Shown here in pieces: positions 22,457 through 28,829 of a stretch of DNA of 28,829 bases. Both the position numbers and the translations under genes were made by a program. Location: IMG/VR virus record IMGVR_UViG_3300025703_000014, positions 1 to 28,829 of that record. One strand, given 5' to 3'. Numbering within the stretch: the stretch's first letter is position 1; each line of letters starts with the position of its first letter. The DNA is from a virus. The notes under the pieces were generated by a model. That model did no database searches. It was not told the origin of the DNA and saw only the letters and a list, made by a program, of their open reading frames with translations.

Positions 22457-22593
22457 TATAAGCTCCACGACCAGGCCATTAGAGCCCCGCCAAAGATACT
22501 AAAGGCGAGGCACCATAGCACGATGTGAAGGGCCATCCGAAAGAACGATATTCCGTAGATATCCTTAAACGTCTCGTGATTTCCATTACGCAT
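22456..22593 (-). CDS. 45-residue single-span membrane protein
   Basis: Not in a standard 60-codon ORF list. The ATG at 22591-22593 follows GGGAGAGG, starts 3 nt after the upstream stop, and its stop overlaps the next ATG (TAATG). Residues about 17-43 are hydrophobic (FFRMALHIVLWCLAFSIFGG, then ALMAW), a clear transmembrane helix after a charged N-terminus. Good ribosome site and tight coupling on both sides make it a confident small gene. Its role is unknown; a holin or membrane accessory is possible, but there is no lysis gene beside it. Confidence 0.65.
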   Translation of the reverse strand: MRNGNHETFKDIYGISFFRMALHIVLWCLAFSIFGGALMAWSWSL

Positions 22594-22596
22594 TAG

Positions 22597-23157
22597 CTAC
22601 CTCTCCCAAAACGCCGGATCGTCGCGTTGATTGCTATCGTCGTAATTGTAAGCCGACGGCTTCTCCGGGTCGTACTTCGCGAACACGAGCACGTCGCCGT
22701 CGGCGATTTCCCGCCGAGCGCGGTTATCCCACACGTGGTGGACGATATCGGGCTCGCCCCAGATGAGCACGGCATTAGCCCAGCGCTGGGGGTCGCGGAA
22801 GCCTACGAAGTGGGTGCATTGCTTAGTCATGTCAACTAACTCGTCAGACGCTTGAGCCACTCCCGTAAATTGCGACCAACGTTCTCCGGTGTTGTCGTGA
22901 ACACTATTCCGATGAACGCATTGAAGGCCATGCCGAGCGGACAGCACGCGGGGCGGCGCTGGCGCAGGGGTAGACAGCGGGCGCAGACCAGCCGCGGCAT
23001 CGTCCTCGGCACCCGTTAGGAGCCGTAACTGCCAGACACCACCCTCGACGCGCTCGACAACAACCGCGGGCGCCGCTCGCACGTGGGTGGCAGACTCGGT
23101 GTGTGTCACCTCGCCTGTATTCAGGTCCCACGTCCCCAAGTATTCTAAATCAGCCAT
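22597..23157 (-). CDS. Hypothetical protein
   Basis: 186 residues, GAAAGG upstream. The C-terminal half (CTHFVGFRDPQRWANAVLIWGEPDIVHHVWDNRARREIADGDVLVFAKYDP) is compact and looks like a folded domain. The N-terminal half is alanine/proline-rich. There is no motif I can assign. A TTAGCTAA palindrome lies 15 nt before the start codon, between this gene and the NusG-like gene, the same spacing as at the tail sheath gene. Confidence 0.55.
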   Translation of the reverse strand: MADLEYLGTWDLNTGEVTHTESATHVRAAPAVVVERVEGGVWQLRLLTGAEDDAAAGLRPLSTPAPAPPRVLSARHGLQCVHRNSVHDNTGERWSQFTGVAQASDELVDMTKQCTHFVGFRDPQRWANAVLIWGEPDIVHHVWDNRARREIADGDVLVFAKYDPEKPSAYNYDDSNQRDDPAFWER

Positions 23158-23172
23158 CGTACACGACCTTTC

Positions 23173-23180
23173 TTAGCTAA
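23173..23180. promoter_or_regulatory. TTAGCTAA palindrome 15 nt before a start codon
   Basis: The octamer lies in the 32-bp gap after the NusG-like gene, just upstream of the next gene's GAAAGG ribosome site. Related TTAGCTTAG and CTTAGTTTAG phrases adjoin it. Confidence 0.4.
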
Positions 23181-23189
23181 GTCACTAAA

Positions 23190-23798
23190 CTAAGCTAACT
23201 CAAACGCCGGCTGCGCGAACCGCCGTCGCCCGTACTGCGGCGCACGCATCTCGTTAGTCTCCCTTCGGCTAAGCTTCTCCAGCATCCTCGCCGAGTGCAG
23301 GATGTAAAGCTCACGGAAAAGGCCGGCGCCGGCCTTGGGTACGATCCGCGCGCCGTGGCGGTCGGACCAGGATACTACACCCAAGATCGGCGGGTCGAAC
23401 AGCCCGATTATGCGGACCAGATCGCCGGCTTTGTACTCCACCTCGACCTTGTCCTCGGTCGGCGTAGGCATAAGCCCCGTAGGATCGGCCCCCCGACCCC
23501 GTAGGGGCTCCAGGGCGCTATCTAAAACGCTAGTAGGGTACTCGCCGCCTAAAAAACTTATACCCCCTCCGCAGAGCTCCCTGACGGCGTGCCACTCGTG
23601 CGCGGTTTCCTCCAGGAAGCGGACGAACAACGTGCCGGCGCTCATGCGCTCGATCACGGTCGTTCGTTTCCCCAGGAGGGTCTTGCTTACCTCCCACCGG
23701 GGGAAGAAGACCGAGCGCCCGGCAGCGGTCAGCGCGTCGTAGTTCTTCCGGTCGTGCTGCGGCCAGCCGCGGATTACGTGCCATGGTTTTTCTGGCAA
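23190..23798 (-). CDS. NusG-like protein, possible phage antiterminator
   Basis: 202 residues from a TTG at 23796-23798 (GGGGGAA upstream); no in-frame ATG occurs before the conserved tryptophan. The N-terminal half reads like a NusG N-terminal domain (WHVIRGWPQHDRKNYDALTAAGRSVFFPRWEV, then SAGTLFVRF). Residues about 121-147 (EYKAGDLVRIIGLFDPPILGVV) fit a KOW motif. NusG-family proteins bind RNA polymerase and alter pausing and termination. Being first in the long leftward transcript under a strong -10 fits a role in reading through the late genes. The C-terminus (MRAPQYGRRRF) recurs in the HNH protein. Confidence 0.7.
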   Translation of the reverse strand: MPEKPWHVIRGWPQHDRKNYDALTAAGRSVFFPRWEVSKTLLGKRTTVIERMSAGTLFVRFLEETAHEWHAVRELCGGGISFLGGEYPTSVLDSALEPLRGRGADPTGLMPTPTEDKVEVEYKAGDLVRIIGLFDPPILGVVSWSDRHGARIVPKAGAGLFRELYILHSARMLEKLSRRETNEMRAPQYGRRRFAQPAFELA

Positions 23799-23832
23799 AG
23801 GGTTCCCCCGAGGAAAGGTCTAGCCAGGGGCT

Positions 23833-23861
23833 ATTATAGCGCCCAACGCCCGGGACCGAAA
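23833..23861 (-). promoter_or_regulatory. Leftward promoter for the NusG-like operon
   Basis: Read leftward, a perfect TATAAT (23838-23833) lies 35 bp before the TTG start. The hexamer 17 bp upstream (TTTCGG, 23861-23856) is a poor -35, so the promoter may need an activator; TTAGCTAA repeats lie about 30-50 bp further upstream. Confidence 0.55.
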
Positions 23862-23889
23862 GCCCGGTAAGATGAAAGGAGGGTTAGTT

Positions 23890-23915
23890 AGCTTAGCTAA
23901 TTAGCTTAGCTAATT
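23890..23915. repeat. Two tandem 13-bp repeats carrying TTAGCTAA
   Basis: AGCTTAGCTAATT occurs twice head to tail (23890-23902, 23903-23915). Each copy contains the palindrome TTAGCTAA (23893-23900 and 23906-23913), with an imperfect third (TTAGTTAG) at 23884. A protein binding as dimers on successive turns would suit this spacing. Confidence 0.7.
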
Positions 23916-23918
23916 TAA

Positions 23919-23949
23919 CCGTTACCCCTCCCACGAAGAGGGGTAACGG
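23919..23949. terminator. 12-bp perfect hairpin in the control region
   Basis: Arms CCGTTACCCCTC (23919-23930) and GAGGGGTAACGG (23938-23949) pair perfectly with a 7-nt loop. There is no long T-run on either strand, so a terminator role is only possible; it may instead be a pair of inverted protein-binding sites, since the TTACCCC half recurs nearby. Confidence 0.45.
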
Positions 23950-24160
23950 CTTCTAAGTTATTGATTTACTATACCCTTTTAACTTTAGTTACCCCTATAA
24001 CCCCTTTTTAAAGCCCCTACGAGGTTTTAGAGTTATTAAAAATTCTTCCACCTAAATATATATTTCGCCGGATATAGTAGGTGCCTCTAAACGCCGTCCT
24101 AATACCCTTTACGCGCGGTCTAAAAGTAGGGTTACGGGGGTAACTTTTTAGGCCCCTTTT

Positions 24161-24183
24161 CTTATATATCAAAGGCTTAGCTA
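24161..24183 (+). repeat. 23-bp direct repeat, copy 1
   Basis: Begins CTTATATATCAAA and ends CTTAGCTA. It matches the copy at 24285-24307 at 21 of 23 positions, with start points 124 bp apart. The copy ends in a partial TTAGCTAA palindrome. Confidence 0.75.
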
Positions 24184-24284
24184 TTTACAAAGTAACCCCC
24201 CTAAACCTCTAAAAACCCCGTTTTACCCCCTCCCCGCGCGTTTACGTTTTACCCCTATTAATATATATATTTTCCACGTCTTTC

Positions 24285-24307
24285 CTTATATATCAAATAC
24301 TTAGCTA
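24285..24307 (+). repeat. 23-bp direct repeat, copy 2
   Basis: Second copy of the repeat; here the full TTAGCTAA palindrome is present (24301-24308), about 75 bp upstream of the expected start of the rightward transcript. Confidence 0.75.
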
Positions 24308-24343
24308 AAAACGCTCGATGACGCTTCCACGAATATATTTATA

Positions 24344-24372
24344 TTTACGTTTAGCGCCCCGACCGCTATAAA
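24344..24372 (+). promoter_or_regulatory. Rightward promoter for the replication operon
   Basis: TTTACG (24344-24349) and TATAAA (24367-24372) are 17 bp apart and 28 bp before the first gene, which has a GGGGAGGG ribosome site. Same -35 flavour (TTTAC) and spacing as the promoters at 13263 and 21153. Confidence 0.6.
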
Positions 24373-24400
24373 GGGTTCGCACCTTATCGGGGAGGGATTT

Positions 24401-24724
24401 ATGGCCATCGAAGATCCTCAAATCGCCGCGCTGCTCGCTCGGTGGAACGATCTTTTCGGTACGACTCCGGTGACCGTGCGCGCGATCGTCAGCCTAGCCT
24501 TGGACGGCGATCCCGATCTGTTAAAGATAATGACGACGTTGACGCCAGACCTCGCCGACAATCCCGTCCCTCGCGTCTTTTCCAGATGGTTGCTGCGCCA
24601 CGAGAACTTCCCTCTCGCGGACCCCGAATCCAACGCGCACCGTTTTATCCGCCAGCGCACCACCGTCGACGGCGCGCTGTGGGTGCTGAAACCCGTCACC
24701 GAACCTGCCCTAGCCACCGCGTAA
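24401..24724 (+). CDS. Small replication-operon protein
   Basis: 107 residues with strong GGGGAGGG upstream. The part VRAIVSLALDGDPDLLKIMTTL followed by RVFSRWLLRHENFPLADPES and ending GALWVLKPV resembles the small C-terminal domains attached to phage and plasmid primase/helicase proteins (RxLxRWLxRHEN...W.L), here as a separate protein. A winged-helix or helicase-partner role is plausible. It lies 18 nt before the primase-helicase gene and is probably co-transcribed from the promoter just upstream. Confidence 0.5.
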   Translation: MAIEDPQIAALLARWNDLFGTTPVTVRAIVSLALDGDPDLLKIMTTLTPDLADNPVPRVFSRWLLRHENFPLADPESNAHRFIRQRTTVDGALWVLKPVTEPALATA

Positions 24725-24742
24725 GCGGCGGAGCGCGCCCGC

Positions 24743-27055
24743 GTGGCATTAACCGACGTAGCCGTCGGCTGGCTAACCGACCTCTCTCCGGAGGGGCCGT
24801 GGTGGCTGTACGCTTCCGACGAGAACAGCTTTAAGTTCGAACGGTTCACTCTCAACAGACTCGACGCGATGCGCGATTGGTTGGAGAAACGCCACGGTCG
24901 GGCCAACATATATTACTCCCCCAATACGCCGCTCCCGACGATCGCTAAGCATCCGAAGAAGACCGAGATCGTTTTTATAAATTTTATCCACGTGGACCTC
25001 GACCTGCCCGACGGGCAGCCCACCACCCAGGAAAATCTAAACCGCCTCCTCTTCCGCATACAGGCGCTGCGCCCTGCGCCCCATCTGTTGGTATTCTCCG
25101 GTGGCGGATACCAAGCCCTTTGGCGTCTGACCGAGCGGCTACCGGCCGACGAGTGGATCGAGCGCGTGGAGGCGACGAACCGCGAGATCGAGAAACAGAT
25201 ATCCGGTGACCATTGTTTCAACGTCAATCGCATACTTCGCGTCCCCGGTACTATAAATATCCCCAACGCGAAGAAGCTCGCGAAGCATCCCGGCCGTCTT
25301 CCGACGTTGGCAACGATCGTTTCGGCCGATTGGTCGGCCCGTTGGTCCTACGCTACCGATCCCGTCCCGCGCCTGGCCGACGACTTTATCGATTTGCCGA
25401 CTGCCGCGGAAGACGACGATCAGGATGAGCCCGATGAGGACGGGACGATAATCCACCATCGTCCGAGGGAATTGGGTTCGCTGTCGCGGAAACTCCAGCG
25501 CGCAATAAAGACCGGCGACACCACGGCTTATATGGGAGACCGTTCTCGCCTGGTCCTATTTATCGTGGCCAGCTTAGTACGTCTCGGGTGGAATGACGCG
25601 GAGATAACCCCCTTTATCCTGGACCCCCAGTATCCGTCATCGGCGCACTGCCGCGCGAAGCCCACCCCGGCCCGCGAGGCGCAGCGGCAGATAGACAAGG
25701 TGCGCCGCAAGGTCGCCGAGGACTGGCTGAGGAACGAGGACGGCGGCATTCGCATCAACGATCCACGCAACATAAGGAAGGGTATCGACCTCCTTGGGTT
25801 GCGGTTCTCGCACGACAAATTCTCGGATCAACCCTACGTGAACGGCGCCGGGCCGTTGCAACCGCTCAGCGACAGCGTGGCGAATTCCCTTCGGGTCAGC
25901 TCGTTCATAACCAAACACGACTTCATCCCGAGCAAGGACATGTGGTACGACGTCATCGCCGATCTGGCGGAGAGCGGCGCGTACCACCCCGTCTGCGACT
26001 ATCTGAACGACGCCCGCGAAGCTTGGGACGCCCGTAGTCGAATAGACTCTTGGCTATTCGACTACGGGGAGGTGAAGAGGAAAACCCTGTCTGATTTCCC
26101 CGAGGACAACCCCGTAGATGGCGAGGCGCGGGCTGAGCGTTACAACCGTTACGTGTCGGCGGTAGGGCGCCTGATGCTCGTGGCCGCGTGCCGCCGCGTG
26201 CGTCGGCCGGGCGAGAAGTTCGACGAGATGACGGTATTCGTTAACCCGAAGCAGGGCACCAACAAATCCAGCGCCCTGGCTATCCTGGCCGTTCGCAAGG
26301 ATTGGTTCATCGATTCCCTGCCCCTCCACGCGCGGGATCAGGAGGTTATCGAGAAGTTGTCGGGTAAGTGGATCGTCGAGTTCGCTGAGATGAACGGGCT
26401 GCGCACCAGCGACCTTGACCACTTGAAAGCGTTCCTCAGCCGCGACACCGACCACGCCCGCAAAGCGTACGGGCGGTTCGTCAGCCACCCGAAACGTCAG
26501 TGCGTTTTCTTCGGCAGCACGAACGAACCGGCCTTCCTCCGCGACACGGAGGATCGCCGGTTCTGGCCGATCCGCGTGGGCCGTTTCGATCTGGACGCCC
26601 TGCGCCGCGACCGCGACCAGCTTTGGGGTGAGGCGTCGGCGGCCGAGGCGACCGGGGAATCGATACGGCTCGACCAGAAACTGTGGGGCGCGGCGGCGGA
26701 GGTCCAGACCGAGCACCGCATCGAAGACCCTTGGGTTACCATGTTGCAAGAATATCTGGGCGATCAATCCGGGCGCATCACGGCGTTCGACGCGTGGAAA
26801 CTGATTAACAAGCCGGGGTATCAGCGCACCCAGGAGGACAACCGGCGTTTCGGCGTGGCGATCCGTACCGCCGGCTGGGAGCGGGTACACACGCGCGTCG
26901 GCGAGCGCTTGCAGTGGTGCTATGTGCGCGGCGAGACCCAGGTCGAACGCTCCAAGTGGTTAATGGTGTTCACCGATCCGTTCAACAACACCGTGACCGT
27001 TAGCGGCAATCCTCCCCTCGACGATCATAGCCCGCAGGCAGATCCACCATTCTAA
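24743..27055 (+). CDS. Primase-polymerase fused to VirE-type helicase
   Basis: 770 residues from GTG (GGAG upstream). The N-terminal third looks like an AEP/RepB-type primase: HVDLDLPD with D85 and D87, SGGGYQALWRL at 119-129 (glutamine where histidine is common), and RILRVPGTINIPNAKK at 164-179. An acidic linker follows (AAEDDDQDEPDEDG). From about residue 420 comes a VirE-type ATPase: PKQGTNKSS at 502-510 in the P-loop, WIVEFAEM as Walker B, VFFGSTNE as sensor, and DTEDRRFWP with the likely arginine finger. Such proteins prime and unwind at phage origins. The P-loop lacks both usual glycines around it (P and N). Confidence 0.8.
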   Translation: MALTDVAVGWLTDLSPEGPWWLYASDENSFKFERFTLNRLDAMRDWLEKRHGRANIYYSPNTPLPTIAKHPKKTEIVFINFIHVDLDLPDGQPTTQENLNRLLFRIQALRPAPHLLVFSGGGYQALWRLTERLPADEWIERVEATNREIEKQISGDHCFNVNRILRVPGTINIPNAKKLAKHPGRLPTLATIVSADWSARWSYATDPVPRLADDFIDLPTAAEDDDQDEPDEDGTIIHHRPRELGSLSRKLQRAIKTGDTTAYMGDRSRLVLFIVASLVRLGWNDAEITPFILDPQYPSSAHCRAKPTPAREAQRQIDKVRRKVAEDWLRNEDGGIRINDPRNIRKGIDLLGLRFSHDKFSDQPYVNGAGPLQPLSDSVANSLRVSSFITKHDFIPSKDMWYDVIADLAESGAYHPVCDYLNDAREAWDARSRIDSWLFDYGEVKRKTLSDFPEDNPVDGEARAERYNRYVSAVGRLMLVAACRRVRRPGEKFDEMTVFVNPKQGTNKSSALAILAVRKDWFIDSLPLHARDQEVIEKLSGKWIVEFAEMNGLRTSDLDHLKAFLSRDTDHARKAYGRFVSHPKRQCVFFGSTNEPAFLRDTEDRRFWPIRVGRFDLDALRRDRDQLWGEASAAEATGESIRLDQKLWGAAAEVQTEHRIEDPWVTMLQEYLGDQSGRITAFDAWKLINKPGYQRTQEDNRRFGVAIRTAGWERVHTRVGERLQWCYVRGETQVERSKWLMVFTDPFNNTVTVSGNPPLDDHSPQADPPF

Positions 27056-27066
27056 GGATAATCCAC

Positions 27067-27780
27067 ATGAACGAGATCATCCCGTTCGGCAAACATAGAG
27101 GGAAGCCAGTCGAGACGCTCGCGGCAGACCCGCAGTATGCGAATTGGCTGACGTGCCAAGATTGGTTCCGTGAGCGTTATCCAGATATCCATACTATCGT
27201 AATTAATAATTACGCAGAAACTGACGGAACCCCGGAACACAATAGACTTCAGGCCCGGTTCCTAGACGCCGAGTTCGTGCGCAAATTCGTGGGATTTACT
27301 CTATCTCGCCGGATAAAGGCGTTTCTGAATATACCGTTGCCCGATTTCGCGGCGACCAGGGAAGAACTGATAAGGACGCGCTCTTTTAAGGAATTAGAGA
27401 AATTAGATAAATTCGAATCCGATCCGACCAATTTGAAAAAATCGATATGCATCAACACTCCGACTTTTGAAGAAAAGGGAGCTGACGTTAGTGTAGTGGT
27501 GAGATTTGAAGGACCTTTAGAGGATCATTATGTCACGCGCCCTGTAAGTTATGCTTTCGGACTAATAGAAAAGCCGATCGGCCTTCGCGTTGAAATCAAA
27601 CCTTCTTTGGGCGATGACTACCCGGCCGTGATCCGCCAGATGCGTGCGTCGCGCTGCAATATTCTAATCATAGATGATTATGCCGGTTCCGGCGCGACTC
27701 TCAATGAGGTTCGTAAGATGTTTAACAACTCCGGTATCGCCTTCGTTTCGTTTTCCGATATCGAATGTGGAGAAACCTGA
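27067..27780 (+). CDS. ExoX C-terminal-like (DUF3820) protein with nuclease-like C-terminal domain
   Basis: 237 residues, AAGGAT upstream. The N-terminus (IPFGKHRGKPVETLAADPQYANWL) is the short domain shared with DUF3820 and the C-terminus of exonuclease X. After a helical middle, residues about 138-232 hold VEIKPSLGDDYPAVIRQM and ILIIDDYAGSGATLNEVRKMF. The E-x-K (E176, K178) with strands either side suggests a PD-(D/E)xK-like nuclease. The IDDYAGSGATL phrase looks like a phosphoribosyltransferase loop, the main alternative. Its stop overlaps the next start (TGATG). A recombination or replication nuclease is the likeliest role. Confidence 0.55.
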   Translation: MNEIIPFGKHRGKPVETLAADPQYANWLTCQDWFRERYPDIHTIVINNYAETDGTPEHNRLQARFLDAEFVRKFVGFTLSRRIKAFLNIPLPDFAATREELIRTRSFKELEKLDKFESDPTNLKKSICINTPTFEEKGADVSVVVRFEGPLEDHYVTRPVSYAFGLIEKPIGLRVEIKPSLGDDYPAVIRQMRASRCNILIIDDYAGSGATLNEVRKMFNNSGIAFVSFSDIECGET

Positions 27781-28106
27781 TGACAATCCCCATCCAAGCC
27801 TACCTCGCCTGCCTCCCCAAATGGGACGGCACCCCGCGCCTGGATACCTGGCTCCATATTTACGGAGGAGCCGAGGATACCGAGCATACCTGGACTGTCG
27901 GCCGCTCCACGTTGGTCGACGCGGTGCGCCGCGCGCTCATTCCAGGTTGCGCAGTGGGTTCTGTCCTTGTCTTGGCGGGAGGTCATTCCTGCGGAGAGGC
28001 GCGCTACTACGGGTGGCGGCTCTTCGTGCAGATCGGGCCGCTGGTAATCCTCGCCGGCCGCGCGCCCCCAGAAGCCGACGCCGAAAAGCCCAGCGCAGCG
28101 GAGTAG
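27780..28106 (+). CDS. Truncated VirE-type helicase fragment with altered P-loop
   Basis: 108 residues from the ATG at 27780, which overlaps the upstream stop (TGATG). YLACLPKWDGTPRLDTWLHI, YGGAEDTEHTWTVGRSTLVDAV and RRALIPGC are the region just before the P-loop of VirE-type helicases. The next phrase, VLVLAGGHSCGEARYY, occupies the P-loop but has glutamate where the catalytic lysine belongs, and the protein then departs from the family (GWRLFVQIGPLVILAGR) and stops. The full-length helicase is 0.7 kb upstream. It is either a decaying fragment fused to another tail, or a small protein reusing the domain without ATPase activity. The open frame and coupling argue against plain decay. Confidence 0.65.
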   Translation: MTIPIQAYLACLPKWDGTPRLDTWLHIYGGAEDTEHTWTVGRSTLVDAVRRALIPGCAVGSVLVLAGGHSCGEARYYGWRLFVQIGPLVILAGRAPPEADAEKPSAAE

Positions 28107-28111
28107 CGGAG

Positions 28112-28636
28112 ATGGCAACTGAATGGGCGCGCACAGAAGCTCGGCGTCTGACGGGGAAAGACCCGGATCGCTATCTATCATCAGCCCATGTCGCAGAAGC
28201 GCTTGACGCTGCCAAAACTGCGGGACGCACGGAAGCCAACACCCGCGAGGTCGAGCGGCGACGGGAGGCGGAAGCGCATAGCGCGCGGCGCAAGGCGGCT
28301 CTCGCCAATATGATACGGCGATTTGAGGCGTGCGCCAGGTTCGCCGGAAATGATGATGCGACGATCGCCGATGCCACGGCCAAGGCGCGGCTGGCGCTTG
28401 AGGAGCCAGAGTCTCCTCCGGTCGACCGCTGCGAAGAGCAGGTTCACCGGGCGGTCGCCGCTGAAAAGGAAGCGGCATGGCTACGTCGTCTTATTCAATG
28501 GTGCCGACCGCGACTGCGCCGCGAGCAACATGACGATGCTCTCGACCGCTACCTCGCGGCTGGCCCCACGGATGCGCCAGACGATCCGCCCATAGCCGCC
28601 TCGGTAGAGCGTCAGGGAGGATCACCCCATGGCTGA
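28112..28636 (+). CDS. Hypothetical coiled-coil protein
   Basis: 174 residues from the ATG at 28112 with GGAG upstream, 5 nt after the preceding stop; the longer open frame lies over other genes. It is rich in alanine, arginine and glutamate (TREVERRREAEAHSARRKAALANMIRRFEACARF) with extended helices and no membrane segment. No family is recognised. Part of the rightward operon. Confidence 0.55.
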   Translation: MATEWARTEARRLTGKDPDRYLSSAHVAEALDAAKTAGRTEANTREVERRREAEAHSARRKAALANMIRRFEACARFAGNDDATIADATAKARLALEEPESPPVDRCEEQVHRAVAAEKEAAWLRRLIQWCRPRLRREQHDDALDRYLAAGPTDAPDDPPIAASVERQGGSPHG

Positions 28637-28826
28637 ACGAAGCTATGACGACGTGAAGCACGATCACCGGCTTGCGGAGGTCGCTCTGAGCTTTCGAGAG
28701 ATGGCGCGTACCATCGAACGAAAAATGTTCAATTTCGGACCGCTGTCGAATCGCCAGCGGTCTTTACGAGCGTCGACGCGGGAGAGCTGCGGGGTTGCGA
28801 CCTTGCCTGTTGGTGTCGCCCGCTGA
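28629..28826 (+). CDS. Small hypothetical protein
   Basis: 65 residues with GGGAGGA upstream; its start overlaps the end of the preceding gene by 8 nt. The N-terminal half is a charged helix (HRLAEVALSFREMARTIERKMF); the rest is basic. The C-terminus is unremarkable. No family is recognised. Confidence 0.5.
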   Translation: MAERSYDDVKHDHRLAEVALSFREMARTIERKMFNFGPLSNRQRSLRASTRESCGVATLPVGVAR

Positions 28827-28829
28827 TGC

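Larger units (their letters stand above)
23799..24400. other. 602-bp divergent control region, candidate replication origin
   Basis: No gene is visible. It separates the leftward NusG-like operon from the rightward replication operon and is far more AT-rich than its flanks. It holds the tandem TTAGCTAA repeats, the 12-bp hairpin, at least six copies of TTACCCC-like motifs in both orientations (for example 23921, 23940, 23988, 24137, 24192, 24221, 24246), a 23-bp direct repeat and an A/T tract (24260-24272). Iterons plus an AT-rich tract next to a primase-helicase gene is a common origin layout; function here is inferred. Confidence 0.55.

Noticed and set aside
23884-24307. CRISPR array
   Set aside because: Repeats are short, palindromic or only two copies, with no regular unique spacers and no cas genes.
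26054-26890. 278-residue leftward open frame
   Set aside because: Antisense to the helicase domain whose motifs are unmistakable on the other strand.
27678-28478. 266-residue leftward open frame
   Set aside because: Antisense to three rightward genes with good ribosome sites and overlaps.
1-28829. tRNA genes
   Set aside because: I found no stretch with a T-loop consensus and matching acceptor stem; a covariance-model scan would be needed to exclude them fully.

Overview
The window is a stretch of a double-stranded DNA tailed-phage (or prophage) genome. Large and small terminase, a DUF1073-type portal, a DUF2213 head protease, a DUF2184 major capsid protein, connector proteins and a DUF3383 tail sheath are all recognisable, and the sheath implies a contractile (myovirus-like) tail. 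The sequence is GC-rich, with AT-rich islands at the homing endonuclease genes and in the main control region. A proteobacterial, possibly alphaproteobacterial, host fits the codon use and family types, but no gene here fixes the host. All family names come from reading motifs; no database search was run.

Layout, right to left. Positions 24401-28826 carry a rightward early/replication operon: a small protein, a primase-polymerase/VirE-type helicase, an ExoX-like/nuclease-like protein, a truncated VirE-like ATPase fragment and two small genes. Positions 23799-24400 are a non-coding, AT-rich, repeat-laden divergent control region and the best candidate for a replication origin. Leftward from 23798 come a NusG-like protein (TTG start) and a string of small genes, including a 45-residue membrane protein too short for ordinary ORF calling. 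A second leftward promoter (21153-21181) precedes an HNH endonuclease and the morphogenesis genes: small and large terminase, portal, two small genes, a protease-like/zeta-kinase-like fusion, a NUDIX-DUF2213 fusion, scaffold-like protein, capsid cement, major capsid protein, MuF-like protein, connectors and tail sheath (cut by the left edge).

The leftward run is broken twice by rightward DNA. One is a four-gene cassette (13335-14056) that has its own promoter overlapping a palindrome and ends in a Cro/XRE-like regulator. The other is a GIY-YIG homing endonuclease (10018-11028) that appears to have split the head protease/scaffold region, leaving a diverged duplicate of the protease C-terminus on its other side. 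Two more homing-type endonucleases (6729-7472 and 20318-21043) lie between morphogenesis genes.

The most notable signals are: the 8-bp palindrome TTAGCTAA repeated near promoters and gene starts (possible phage regulon); the split protease with recoded duplicate ends; a VirE-like fragment whose P-loop lysine is replaced by glutamate; enzyme domains (zeta-kinase-like, NUDIX) fused to head-module proteins; and a beta-rich module repeated in sheath, tail-connector and cement proteins.
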